A stretch of 64,000 nt of DNA from Labrys wisconsinensis (GCF_030814995.1 NZ_JAUSVX010000002.1:186001-250000), one strand, 5' to 3'; shown: positions 1-7,993, numbered from the stretch's first letter. The notes: generated by a model not told the origin, from the letters alone. Made by a program: numbers and translations.

Positions 1-379
1 GGATGCCGACGCCCGGGCGCGGGCGATCACATGGATGTTCGCCGCGCTCAGCACGGTGGAGCCGCCGATCCTCGATCTCTCAACCGCCAGGATCGTCGAG
101 GGCGACAAGCCTTGGGCCCGGGAACGCCTGCCGCTGGTCATGGACCGGATCCGTGTCCGGCTAGGACAGTTGTCCGCTCGCCTGGGCGATGCCGACTGGC
201 TCGACGGAGCATTCAGCGCAGGCGACCTGCTGATGGTGTCGGTGCTGCTCCGCCTGCGGATGTCAGGCGTCCTGGGCGAGTACCCGAACTTGGCCGCCTA
301 TGTCGACCGCGGCGAGGCACGGCCGGCCTACCGGCGGGCTTTCGCCGCGCAATTGGCGATCAACGCCCCGGCCAGCTAA
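1..379 (+). CDS. Glutathione S-transferase, C-terminal part (cut by window edge)
   Basis: The reading frame is open from base 2 to the stop at 379, so the gene begins before the window. The visible 125 residues are all helical and match the C-terminal domain of cytosolic glutathione S-transferases: the stretch WMFAALSTVEPPI, then a second half with DADWLDGAFSAGDLLMV, which is the N-capping-box region (S/T-x-x-D-like) of helix 6, and a final AYVDRGEARPAYRRAF. GSTs conjugate glutathione to electrophiles in the cytoplasm; the substrate here cannot be read. The N-terminal thioredoxin-fold domain with the glutathione site lies outside. An ATG at 35 is internal and not the start. Confidence 0.85.
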   Translation, partial: DADARARAITWMFAALSTVEPPILDLSTARIVEGDKPWARERLPLVMDRIRVRLGQLSARLGDADWLDGAFSAGDLLMVSVLLRLRMSGVLGEYPNLAAYVDRGEARPAYRRAFAAQLAINAPAS

Positions 380-562
380 AATTCACCCGCGAAGCGGCAC
401 CTATGACAATTTGAGATCCGTCAATCGCACAGCCTGTGCGACTGGGAATTGCGGTGCCGCTCCATACAAGCGAGGATCTCGACCCCATGGCAGACGCCGA
501 CATACGCATCGGCGCCGCCTCCGCTCACCGTCGCCGTGCAGTCCCGTGGAAGCTCGGCACTC

Positions 563-1111
563 TCAACCCTGCCAGGCATGGGCCTGAAACGGAGCCTCCA
601 GAGGGGGCTTCGTGATGCTGCCGGTGTAGTTCGTGATCGTGGACGCGGCGACGATGGCGATGACCTCCAGCGCATGATCCTTGCCGAAACCGGCCGCGAT
701 GAATCGGCCGATGTCCTGATCGTCGAGACGCCCGCGCTTTTCGATCATCGTCCTCGCCAGAGCCGACAGCGCGGCGAGCTTGCCGTCCCTGGGCAGGCGG
801 CCGTCGCGAATGGCCTGCACATCCTCGGCGTCGATGCCCTCCTTGAGGGCCAGAGTCGTATGGAATGCGACGGCCCAGGCGCATGCGTTGGTCACCGCGT
901 CAGTGAGCAGAACAGCCTGGACCTGCGCTTCGGTGAAGCTGCCGCCGTGCACCTTGCCGAACAGGCCGACGAGGCTGCCGATCAGGACCGGCGAGGTCGC
1001 CATCGCGCCGGCGATGTTGGGGATCATCCCGAAGGCCGACTGCAATTGCTGCAGCGCCGGCTTCGAGCGTTCAGGAGCGGATTCCATCGTGTGAACCGGG
1101 AAGGTCGTCAT
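563..1111 (-). CDS. Carboxymuconolactone decarboxylase/AhpD-like protein lacking the second active-site cysteine
   Basis: A 182-residue protein of the carboxymuconolactone decarboxylase/alkylhydroperoxidase D-like fold. The family normally carries C-x-x-C-x-x-x-H, used in peroxide reduction. Here the motif is C77-A-W-A80-V-A-F-H84: the first cysteine and the histidine are kept and the second cysteine is alanine. It is therefore unlikely to work as a classical dithiol peroxidase. The rest is colinear with 'peroxidase-related' family members (FGMIPNIAGAMATSP near residues 27-41). The start ATG at 1111 follows a purine-rich AGCGACCGAC rather than a strong Shine-Dalgarno sequence. It stands alone, and the next gene upstream is on the same strand. 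Confidence 0.8.
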   Translation of the reverse strand: MTTFPVHTMESAPERSKPALQQLQSAFGMIPNIAGAMATSPVLIGSLVGLFGKVHGGSFTEAQVQAVLLTDAVTNACAWAVAFHTTLALKEGIDAEDVQAIRDGRLPRDGKLAALSALARTMIEKRGRLDDQDIGRFIAAGFGKDHALEVIAIVAASTITNYTGSITKPPLEAPFQAHAWQG

Positions 1112-1223
1112 GTCGGTCGCTCTCCGTGGGTGTTGGTCGTGGGATCAATCTAAGGCTGCGGCCTCTGGCGGGATCGCCAATTAACCCTCGGTTCTCGCCA
1201 GAGGCGGCCCTGGGCCGGCGAGC

Positions 1224-1946
1224 TCATTCTCGGCCCGCGGCCGGAACGGCGATGCCGAGCCTGGCGGCGATGCGCCGCGCCGTTCGTTCGCGCTGCACCG
1301 TCATGGTCCGCACTGATCGGCGCGCCTCTTCCAAGATTGCGGCTGGCGCCGTCTCCGGCGTGCCGCTGTCGAAGGGCGGCTCCGGCGCATAGGCCATGTG
1401 AAGCTGGATGGCCTGCGCGGCCTCGTCGCCGCGCAGCTCCGCGGCCAGCCGCAAGGCGCCGTCGATGCCGGCCGTCACGCCCGCGGCAAAGATCCAGCCG
1501 CCGTCGACGACCACACGCTCGTTGACGGGGATCGCGCCGAAGAGGGGCAGCAGGTGAAACGCCGACCAGTGGGTCGTCGCCCGCCGTCCCCTGAGCAGGC
1601 CCGCCGCGCCGCAGATCAGGGCCCCGGTGCACACCGAGAACATGCTGCATGCGCTCGACGCCTGCTGCCGGATCCAGCCCAGCACCTCGGCGTCGTCCAT
1701 CAAGGCCTCCTGGCCATAGCCGCCCGGCATGTGGAGCACATCCAGCGGCGGCGCCTCCGCCAGGGTCGCATCGGGCGTCAGCCGCAATCCCTTCACGTCC
1801 CGAACCGGTGCTGCGGTCTTGCCGTAGATGCGATAAGTCGCGTTCGGGATGCGCGACAACACCTCGAACGGTCCGGTCAGGTCGATCTGGTCGATGCCCT
1901 CGAACAGGAGGGAGCCGATATGCAGGTGCGTGTCATGCGGAATCAT
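1224..1946 (-). CDS. DJ-1/PfpI family protein (isonitrile hydratase or GlxA-type domain without HTH)
   Basis: A 240-residue DJ-1/PfpI glutamine-amidotransferase-like domain. Visible landmarks are IDLTGPFEVL (about 21-30), PGGYG (74-78), and the nucleophile elbow FSVCTGA with Cys106, followed by TTHWSAFH. The layout matches isonitrile hydratase and the sensor half of GlxA regulators, but there is no AraC helix-turn-helix, so it is probably an enzyme or a stand-alone sensor. The reading frame extends upstream to 2060, but the ATG at 1946 has a clear GGGAGG five to seven bases ahead and agrees with the family's N-terminus. The substrate is unknown. Confidence 0.82.
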   Translation of the reverse strand: MIPHDTHLHIGSLLFEGIDQIDLTGPFEVLSRIPNATYRIYGKTAAPVRDVKGLRLTPDATLAEAPPLDVLHMPGGYGQEALMDDAEVLGWIRQQASSACSMFSVCTGALICGAAGLLRGRRATTHWSAFHLLPLFGAIPVNERVVVDGGWIFAAGVTAGIDGALRLAAELRGDEAAQAIQLHMAYAPEPPFDSGTPETAPAAILEEARRSVRTMTVQRERTARRIAARLGIAVPAAGRE

Positions 1947-2172
1947 GGTTGGCCTCCCGGTCCTGGAGCAGGCTTGAGTCCGACAACCGGAGGACTCCGC
2001 CCAATGGCTGAATTGCTCTCCGCACAACTGTTGCGAGGCCCAAGCAAGCGCCGCCCGCACATGCTATGCATGACGCCGACCCGCCACAGTTCGCGCGGCC
2101 TATCGGCGAATGGGCGAAGAACCTGCCGGGCGGAATGTCCGGCTCGCTCGCGGTAACATCTCGCCGGTTTCA

Positions 2173-2760
2173 TCAATCCATCGGCAGGCGCGGATCGAAC
2201 GGCTCGGCGGGTGGGAATTCGCCGGCGAAGGCACGGCGGTGCAGCTCTTCGCGGGACGCGCCGCCCTTCCGGGCGACGATCATCTTCGCGGGATCGACGG
2301 GGATGCCGATCGGATTCTTTGCGAAGTCCGGCGAGGTTCGCATCCACTCGGACGACTGATTCCAGTCATCGAAGTTGTCGTACTGCAGCTCGACGCTGTT
2401 GCCGTCGGGATCGACGTAGTAGAACGACATCGTGATACCGTGATCGAATGAAATATGCGGCTTGATGCCGAGTTCGCGCAGTCTCGAATAGGTGTCGAGC
2501 AGCGCGTTGAAATCCACGTATTCGAAGGCGAGATGATGCATGCCGGTGTGCACCAGCTTGTCGGGGTCGTCGCTCATCTTCGATGAGGTGAGAAGCGCGA
2601 TGCGGTGATTGGCGCCGTCATTGGTCAGCCAAGCGCCACCGGGAAACTCGAAGTTCGGCTTCGATCCAACGACCGTGCCGTACCAGTCGATCATCGCCTG
2701 CAGGCGCGCGGTCTTGAGGCTGACGTGGTGCAGCGTCGGCCGGTCGATCCTGGTTGTCAT
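2173..2760 (-). CDS. VOC-family ring-cleavage dioxygenase-like protein
   Basis: A 195-residue vicinal-oxygen-chelate protein (glyoxalase/extradiol dioxygenase fold). Two beta-alpha-beta-beta-beta modules are visible, with a plausible 2-His-1-Glu metal triad: His12 (HHVSL), His76 (MHHLAFE) and Glu124 (DPDGNSVELQYD). The C-terminal tail after residue 130 resembles that of biphenyl-2,3-diol 1,2-dioxygenase-like VOC proteins. It would open an aromatic ring or act on a related chelating substrate in the cytoplasm; the substrate is not determined. The ATG at 2760 is preferred over one at 2790 because AAGGAAT stands just before it. It is divergent from the GlxA regulator at 2853, which may control it. 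Confidence 0.8.
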   Translation of the reverse strand: MTTRIDRPTLHHVSLKTARLQAMIDWYGTVVGSKPNFEFPGGAWLTNDGANHRIALLTSSKMSDDPDKLVHTGMHHLAFEYVDFNALLDTYSRLRELGIKPHISFDHGITMSFYYVDPDGNSVELQYDNFDDWNQSSEWMRTSPDFAKNPIGIPVDPAKMIVARKGGASREELHRRAFAGEFPPAEPFDPRLPMD

Positions 2761-2842
2761 TGAGGAAATTCCTTCTGTCTCGTCGGCCAAAGTGGAAACG
2801 GCCCCAGATCAAGGTGGACAAGAGCAACCTACTCCGGCATGG

Positions 2843-2860
2843 TTTGGCGGAAATGCCAAA
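2843..2860. promoter_or_regulatory. Inverted repeat across the start codon of the GlxA-type regulator
   Basis: Perfect six-base arms TTTGGC (2843-2848) and GCCAAA (2855-2860) flank a six-base spacer that contains the first bases of the ATG at 2853. A wider imperfect dyad (GGCAT...ATGCC) surrounds it. The position between two divergent genes suits an operator for the regulator on itself and on the VOC gene. Binding is inference. Confidence 0.4.
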
Positions 2861-3845
2861 TGCCCCTCGCTTCTCGCCAAACTCCGTTCGCGCCATCGAG
2901 GTGCTCACCTTCCCGGCGGTGCAGCTGCTCGACGTCACCGGGCCGGTTCAGGTGTTCGCCTCCGCCAATGACCTCGTCGCCAATGCCGGAGGCGCGCCCC
3001 CCTATCGGCTCAAGCTCGTGACGCCGGGCGATGAGGGCGTCATGTCCTCGGCAGGGGTGGCGCTGGCGGCCGGCCCGCTCAGCCGGCGCAGCGAGGCGCT
3101 GGATACCTTGCTCGTCGCCGGGGGGCCGGGGGTGGAGGCGGCCGCCGTAAATCCGGTGGTGGTCGATTGGGTGCGGCAGCGGGCGACGCAGGCGCGGCGC
3201 GTGGCTTCCGTCTGCACGGGGGCGTTCCTGCTGGCGGCGGCAGGATTGCTGGACGGGCGTCGCGCGGTGACTCACTGGAAGGATTGCGCCAAGCTGGCTC
3301 AGCGCTATCCCGCCGTGCGCGTCGAGCCTGATCCGATTTTCGTCAGCGACGGTCCGGTGTGGACTTCAGCGGGGGTGACGGCCGGGATCGATCTGGCGCT
3401 GGCGCTCGTCGAAGAAGACCTCGGCCGCTCCGTGGCGCTCGCCTTGGCCCGCTACCTCGTCGTGTTCCTCAAGCGTCCCGGCGGACAGGCGCAATTCAGC
3501 GCCGTTCTGGCCTTGCAGGCTGCAGACGACAAATTCGGTACGCTGCACGACTGGATCAACGAGCACTTGGCCGACGATCTCACGCTTTCGGTCCTGGCCG
3601 ATCAGGCGGGCATGAGCGAGCGCAGCTTCAGCCGCCACTATGCCGAGGCGACGGGGCAAACGCCGGCCCGCGCCGTCGAGAAGCTGAGGGTGGAGGCCGC
3701 ACGGCGGCTGCTCTCGGAGCAGCGCACGCCGGTCAAGCGGGTCGCGCAGCGTTGCGGCTTCGGCTCGGAGGAAACGATGCGCCGCAGCTTCCTGCGCCTG
3801 CTCGCCGTCACGCCGCAGGACTATCGTTCGCGCTTCACGTTTTGA
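2853..3845 (+). CDS. GlxA-family transcriptional regulator (DJ-1/PfpI sensor plus AraC HTH)
   Basis: A 330-residue two-domain regulator. Residues about 10-200 are a DJ-1/PfpI domain with LDVTGPVQVF and the nucleophile-elbow ASVCTGAFL (Cys121) followed by AVTHWKDC. Residues about 230-330 are an AraC-type double helix-turn-helix (LSVLADQAGMSERSFSRHY and VKRVAQRCGFGSEETMRRSF). Such proteins sense a small metabolite and activate adjacent catabolic genes. The frame is open from 2754, but the ATG at 2853 gives the family N-terminus and GGCGGA stands just upstream; an earlier start would run into the divergent VOC gene. The probable target is that gene. Confidence 0.88.
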   Translation: MPNAPRFSPNSVRAIEVLTFPAVQLLDVTGPVQVFASANDLVANAGGAPPYRLKLVTPGDEGVMSSAGVALAAGPLSRRSEALDTLLVAGGPGVEAAAVNPVVVDWVRQRATQARRVASVCTGAFLLAAAGLLDGRRAVTHWKDCAKLAQRYPAVRVEPDPIFVSDGPVWTSAGVTAGIDLALALVEEDLGRSVALALARYLVVFLKRPGGQAQFSAVLALQAADDKFGTLHDWINEHLADDLTLSVLADQAGMSERSFSRHYAEATGQTPARAVEKLRVEAARRLLSEQRTPVKRVAQRCGFGSEETMRRSFLRLLAVTPQDYRSRFTF

Positions 3846-3849
3846 AACC

Positions 3850-3879
3850 CGCCCGGCCTCAGTCACAATCGGCCGGGCG
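3850..3879. terminator. GC-rich stem-loop after the GlxA regulator gene
   Basis: CGCCCGGCC (3850-3858) and GGCCGGGCG (3871-3879) form a perfect nine-base stem with a twelve-base loop, four bases after the stop codon. No T-run follows, so termination is plausible but not certain. Confidence 0.45.
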
Positions 3880-4055
3880 ACCCCGCGAAGCTCGCCGACG
3901 TGCTCTGCGCCTTTGCAGACGCGGCGAATCCGCCGGTGCGCCTGCCGCTCGGCAGCGACACCGTGGCGGCGATCGAGAGGAAGCACGAGGGCGATCGAGC
4001 CATCCTGGCGCAATGGCGCACGGTGTCGGTCTCGACCGATTTCGTCGCGGAATGA
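3861..4055 (+). pseudogene. C-terminal remnant of a short-chain dehydrogenase gene
   Basis: The frame ending at the stop codon 4053-4055 reads GDPAKLADVLCAFADAANPP then VRLPLGSDTVAAIERKHEG and ends WRTVSVSTDFVAE. This is the conserved C-terminus of classical SDR oxidoreductases (GDP-x-K-x-A ... PLR-LPLGSDTV-x-AIE-K ... S-x-STDF). Everything upstream, including the glycine-rich NAD(P) motif and the YxxxK site, is missing: the regulator gene's stop and a stem-loop stand there instead. It is a dead fragment and marks a past deletion or recombination. The rest of 3846-4250 holds only this fragment and the upstream region of the ABM gene. Confidence 0.75.
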
Positions 4056-4250
4056 GCGTCGGACAGCGGGAGCGAGGACGGACGCTTCGCTCCGGCGGGT
4101 GGGCTCATGAGACCGCGTGTATGTCGCCTGCGCCGACGATCCGCCGCCGGCACACCCCTTCGAGATGATCTTCCAAAAAATCTTCTGCGTCGCGATCCGT
4201 TTCCACCCTTCGGATCGTCCTTGGCGTGTCCGAAGCGAAGGAGACAGGCC

Positions 4251-4562
4251 ATGTCAGACGAGTCCGTCATTCTGATCAATCTGCTGAAGGTCGAACCCGG
4301 GAAGCAGGATGCGCTGATCGCGCTCCTGAAGCAGACCACCGAAAGCGTGGTCCGCACGCTCAACGGCTGGAGGACGACCCGGCTGGTCGCGGCCAAGGAC
4401 GGCGCCGGCGTCGTCATCTACTCCGAATGGGAGAGCGCCGCAGCCGTCGAGGCGATGCGCAGCGACCCGCGCATGAAGGCCTATGTCCCAAAGGTCATGG
4501 AGCTTGCGAGCCTGGATTCGGTCATGGGCTCGGCGGTGTGGAGCGAAACCCGGCGAGGGTGA
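4251..4562 (+). CDS. Antibiotic biosynthesis monooxygenase (ABM) domain protein
   Basis: A 103-residue single ABM/dimeric alpha-beta barrel domain (VILINLLKVEPGKQDALIAL at the N-terminus, then VIYSEWESAAAVEAM). These small cytoplasmic dimers oxidise or bind quinol-like compounds, or serve as heme-degradation-like or signal proteins; no substrate can be named. The ATG at 4251 has AAGGAG eight bases upstream. The gene is followed by the EthD gene after 47 bases and is probably co-transcribed with it and the hydrolase at 5014. Confidence 0.8.
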   Translation: MSDESVILINLLKVEPGKQDALIALLKQTTESVVRTLNGWRTTRLVAAKDGAGVVIYSEWESAAAVEAMRSDPRMKAYVPKVMELASLDSVMGSAVWSETRRG

Positions 4563-4609
4563 AACGCACAGCCAAGCTTGCGTCACACGAGCAGCAAGGG
4601 GGAACCGCA

Positions 4610-4924
4610 ATGGCTCGGATGGTGGTGATCTATCGGACACCCGAGAATGTCGAGGCGTTCGACCGGCATTACTTTGAAATCCACGTGCCTCTCGCCAAGA
4701 AAATTCCCGGTCTCAGGAGATACGAGGTCAGCGAGGGCCCCATCGCAACGCCGGTGGGACCTTCCAATGTTCATCGGATCGGAACGCTGCATTTCGACGA
4801 CCTTGCCGCGATCGAAAGAGCGTTTGCAAGTACGGAGGGACGAGCGGCCGGGGCGGATCGCCGCCTTCTGGCGCCGGATGACTCCGGCGTTCAAATGTTC
4901 CTTTTCGACAGCATGGATATCTGA
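4610..4924 (+). CDS. EthD-family dimeric alpha-beta barrel protein
   Basis: A 104-residue EthD domain protein: VVIYRTPENVEAFDRHYFEIH with the family's H-x-P-LAKKIPGLRRYEV continuation is near the N-terminus. EthD-like proteins accompany oxidative degradation pathways (first seen with ethyl tert-butyl ether degradation); their chemical role is mostly unknown. AAGGGGGA lies about six bases before the ATG. With the ABM protein upstream and the alpha/beta hydrolase downstream it forms a small same-strand cluster for degradation of an unidentified compound. Confidence 0.82.
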   Translation: MARMVVIYRTPENVEAFDRHYFEIHVPLAKKIPGLRRYEVSEGPIATPVGPSNVHRIGTLHFDDLAAIERAFASTEGRAAGADRRLLAPDDSGVQMFLFDSMDI

Positions 4925-5013
4925 ACCCATCCCCCTTCGTTCGTTCCGGCGGGCGAGGGGGCCGCTCATGCGGGTTCGCAAAGATCGTCAAATCAAACGG
5001 AGAGAGACCGGCG

Positions 5014-5901
5014 ATGTCGGCACCCAAAGCAGCTTTTGTCCTCGTCCACGGCGCTTGGCACAACCATTCGACGTGGGACAGGGTGACGCCGATCCTTGAA
5101 GCCCACGGCTTCGCGGCGTTGACGCTCGACCTTCCCGGCGCAGGGGTCCACGCGATCGCGCCGACGTCGCTTGGTCGCCGCCCGTTCGACCCCGCTGCGT
5201 TCGCCGCCGAACGGTCACCCGTCGCCGGCATCACGCAGGAGGAGCGGACGCAGCCCGTGGTCGCGCTGGTCAGGCAAGCTGCGTCGCTCGGCGATGGCAA
5301 GGTCGTCCTGGTCGGGCATTCGGCGGGTGGAATGACGATCTCGGCGGTCGCCGAGCAGGTGCCGAACCTGCTTCATGCGGTCGTCTATCTCGCCGGGTTC
5401 ATGGTGCCGAACGGCATGACGTTGCTCGAATTGCTTCCGCATGAAACCATGTCTTCGGCTCTGGCGCCCGGGCTGTTCGTCGGCGACTCCGCCGCCATCG
5501 GCGCGACGAGGATCCATGCCGGATCGACCGACGAAGCCTACAGATCGCTGCTCAGGGCTTCGTTCTATGGCGACGTGCCGGACGCCGATTTCGCGCATAT
5601 GGCCTCACAACTTCATTGCGACGAATCGAACGCCGGCGCCTTGGCGCCGTCGGCCATCACGCCGGAAAGATTCGGCAGGGTGCAGCGCCATTACATCCGC
5701 TGCACACAGGATCGCGCCGTTCCATTGGCCGGTCAGGATCACATGATTGCCTCGGTCGATGGTACCATCGGCGGCAAGACGACGACCCACACATTGGACA
5801 GCAGCCACTCGCCATTCCTGTCGCAACCGGCCGCCCTGTCGAGGATTCTCATCGACATTGGCGTCCGATCCCCGGTGGAACGGAGCGCGGACGCGCGGTA
5901 G
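5014..5901 (+). CDS. Alpha/beta fold hydrolase
   Basis: A 295-residue alpha/beta hydrolase. HGAW near residue 12 forms the oxyanion region, the nucleophile elbow is GHSAGG with Ser103, and the catalytic histidine is likely His265 in DSSHSPF. The type (short cap, FVLVHGAWHNHSTWD start) matches the salicylate-esterase/MenH-like group common next to aromatic catabolism genes. A GGAGAGAGACC purine stretch lies before the ATG. Only ten bases separate it from the sigma factor gene at 5912, so the two are probably one transcript and the sigma factor may control the unit. Confidence 0.85.
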   Translation: MSAPKAAFVLVHGAWHNHSTWDRVTPILEAHGFAALTLDLPGAGVHAIAPTSLGRRPFDPAAFAAERSPVAGITQEERTQPVVALVRQAASLGDGKVVLVGHSAGGMTISAVAEQVPNLLHAVVYLAGFMVPNGMTLLELLPHETMSSALAPGLFVGDSAAIGATRIHAGSTDEAYRSLLRASFYGDVPDADFAHMASQLHCDESNAGALAPSAITPERFGRVQRHYIRCTQDRAVPLAGQDHMIASVDGTIGGKTTTHTLDSSHSPFLSQPAALSRILIDIGVRSPVERSADAR

Positions 5902-5911
5902 GTCTCGATCC

Positions 5912-6769
5912 ATGAACACGGACGAATTCGAGGATCGCCTCAAAGCGCTGCGCCCGCGCCTTCATCGCTATTGCGCGCGCATGACGGGATCGGCCGTCCA
6001 TGGCGAGGATGTCCTGCAGGATAGCCTCGTCAAGGCGCTTCAGGCGCGAGCCCAGGGCGCCGGGGTGGACAATCTCGAGGCCTGGCTGTTTCGCATCGCC
6101 CATAATGCGAGCCTCGATTTCCTGCGCGAGAGGTCCCGGACCACGGTCGTTCCGCTCACCGAGGACGTCGAAGCGGCGCCCATGCCCGAGGCGGACATCG
6201 TCGCGATCAGCTTCCGGACGTTTCTGCGGCTGCCCGAACTGCAGCGCTGCGCGGTGATCCTCAGGGATGTCCTGGGGCATTCGGTCGAGGAGATCGCCGG
6301 CATCGCCGCGTGCTCTCCGGCGGCCGCCAAATCGGCGCTGCAGCGCGGGCGCGCTGCGCTGCGGCAACTGGCGCAGGCGCCCGAAGACACGAGGCTGCCG
6401 CTGATCTCCGATCCCGACCGGCGGAAGATCACCACCTATGTCCATCTCTTCCGGAGCGGCGATTTCGACGCGATCCGCGCCATGCTCGCCGATGACGTGA
6501 AGCTCGATCTGGTGAACCGGCTCCGGCTGGAAGGGCGCGACAAGATCGGCCTCTATTTCACGCGCTATGCGGAAGAGACGAAATGGCGGTTCGCCCTCGG
6601 CGCGGTGGAAGGACAGCCGGCCATGCTGGTCTTCGACAGCACCGGCCCGATGGCAAGACCGGCGCATTTCGTCCTGATCGGCTGGTCGGAGAGCCGGATC
6701 ATCGCGATCCGGGATTTCCTCTTTGCTCCCTATGTGCTCGAAGCCATCGATTGGGTGCGGCTGGGCTGA
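5912..6769 (+). CDS. ECF RNA polymerase sigma factor, SigJ-like, with C-terminal SnoaL domain
   Basis: A 285-residue extracytoplasmic-function sigma factor. Region 2 is visible at about residues 10-75 (HRYCARMTGSAVHGEDVLQD, WLFRIAHNASLDFLRER) and region 4 at about 110-160 (LPELQRCAVILRDVLG, VEEIAGIAACSPAAAKSALQ). The remaining 110 residues form an NTF2/SnoaL-like fold as in ECF41/SigJ-type factors, where this extension controls activity in place of an anti-sigma factor. The ATG at 5912 lies ten bases after the hydrolase stop. The reading frame extends upstream to 5747, but that part overlaps the hydrolase gene in a different frame and is rejected. Confidence 0.88.
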   Translation: MNTDEFEDRLKALRPRLHRYCARMTGSAVHGEDVLQDSLVKALQARAQGAGVDNLEAWLFRIAHNASLDFLRERSRTTVVPLTEDVEAAPMPEADIVAISFRTFLRLPELQRCAVILRDVLGHSVEEIAGIAACSPAAAKSALQRGRAALRQLAQAPEDTRLPLISDPDRRKITTYVHLFRSGDFDAIRAMLADDVKLDLVNRLRLEGRDKIGLYFTRYAEETKWRFALGAVEGQPAMLVFDSTGPMARPAHFVLIGWSESRIIAIRDFLFAPYVLEAIDWVRLG

Positions 6770-6860
6770 AAGGGCGCTCAGCCGGGGCCCGCCAGGCGTG
6801 ACTCGCACCCGCCCCATTCGTAAAATGGCTGCTGATCCCGCGAGTGGAGAGCAGAGCCGC

Positions 6861-7052
6861 ATGAGCAGACCTGAAGGGGCTCTGCCCGAAGCACGCGATG
6901 CCCTCATCGCCTTCGGCGACCGCGTCCGCATGAGCCGAGAGGGCGAACCTCACGCTGGAGCGGCTCTCCAGGTCGTCCGGGGTGAGCCGGGCGATGTTGT
7001 CCAAGGTCGAGCGCGGCCCCTCTCCGACGGCAACACGCGGAGGAGGGGGGCA
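6861..7052 (+). pseudogene. Frameshifted remnant of an XRE/cupin-type regulator N-terminus
   Basis: From the ATG at 6861 one frame reads MSRPEGALPEARDALIAFGDRVRMSRE, the usual start of an XRE-family regulator (DRVRxLRExR). The match then jumps frame: about 6953-7030 reads LTLERLSRSSGVSRAMLSKV followed by ERGPSPT, the helix-turn-helix and the ERG-x-S-PT signature of the same family. The frame then runs into the MBL hydrolase gene, and no sensor or cupin domain follows. It is therefore both frameshifted and truncated. It probably once regulated the hydrolase gene that starts at 7052. Confidence 0.75.
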
Positions 7053-7864
7053 TGAAGACGCTCGATTCCGGAGCCGGCTATGTTCGATACGCGCTTGGCG
7101 ACCTGGCCGTGGTCGCTCTTCGAGACGGTTATGTCGACATGCCCTCCAGCCGATTGCGCCAGGCGGGCGATCGTCCTTTCGGATCGGACATGCCGGCGCA
7201 GGTGGACTTGGTCGACGGGCGCCTGCGTCTATCGGTCAACGCCTTTCTCGTCGTCGATCGCGGCGAACACATCCTGATCGATACGGGAGCGGCTGACGCC
7301 TGGCTGCCGACCATGGGCTCGCTGCTCGGCGCGCTCGACGAAGCGGGCGTGGCGCGCGGGAGCATCGGGACTGTGGCCTTCACGCACACGCACGAAGACC
7401 ACGTCAACGGTCTGGTGGCGGCCGATGGGTCGGATGCGTTTCCGAACCTCCGGCGGCTGCTCGTGCCGCAGGAAGAAATCCCGATGTTCGACGCGTATGA
7501 GCGCCTGGCCCGATTCCGGCAGCGCCGCCTGCCGTTTGGAGACGGCTTCAAGGTGAGCGACGGCATCACCGCCGTTCAGGCCCATGGCCATGAAGTCGGG
7601 CACACCGCGTTCGAGGTCTCGAGCGGGCGTGAGACGCTCCTGATCTGGGGAGACGTCATCCACGTGCCGTCCATCCAGTTCGACAGGCCGGAACTGACCT
7701 GGGAGTTCGATGCCGATCAGGATCAGGCGCGCTCGACCCGACAGGCATTGCTGCGTCGGGCGGCTCAACCCGATGTCTTCGTGGCGGGCGCGCATCTCGA
7801 TTTTCCCGGTGTCGGCACCGTCACCGCATCGGGCGAGGCCTTTGGCTACACGCCCCTTGCATAG
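7052..7864 (+). CDS. MBL-fold metallo-hydrolase
   Basis: A 270-residue metallo-beta-lactamase-fold hydrolase. The zinc motif THTHEDHVNG stands at residues 111-120, preceded by ILIDTGA (74-80) and followed by HEVGHTAFEV, which supplies the next ligand, GDVIH and a final AGAHLDF. There is no signal peptide, so it is cytoplasmic. It resembles the AiiA/quorum-quenching-like and related hydrolase group, but the substrate is not evident. AGGAGGGGGGC directly precedes the ATG. Upstream lies only the broken XRE gene. Confidence 0.85.
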   Translation: MKTLDSGAGYVRYALGDLAVVALRDGYVDMPSSRLRQAGDRPFGSDMPAQVDLVDGRLRLSVNAFLVVDRGEHILIDTGAADAWLPTMGSLLGALDEAGVARGSIGTVAFTHTHEDHVNGLVAADGSDAFPNLRRLLVPQEEIPMFDAYERLARFRQRRLPFGDGFKVSDGITAVQAHGHEVGHTAFEVSSGRETLLIWGDVIHVPSIQFDRPELTWEFDADQDQARSTRQALLRRAAQPDVFVAGAHLDFPGVGTVTASGEAFGYTPLA

Positions 7865-7993
7865 ATCGTGGCCGGGTCGTGGCTGGAACGGCGCATGGGC
7901 GGGCGAGTCGGGGGCGTCATTGCCTCAGACCGTTCCGGGCATGCGATGACGGCGCTGCCTGCGTCCAAGGCAGACGCTGTCGGAACAACCGGC

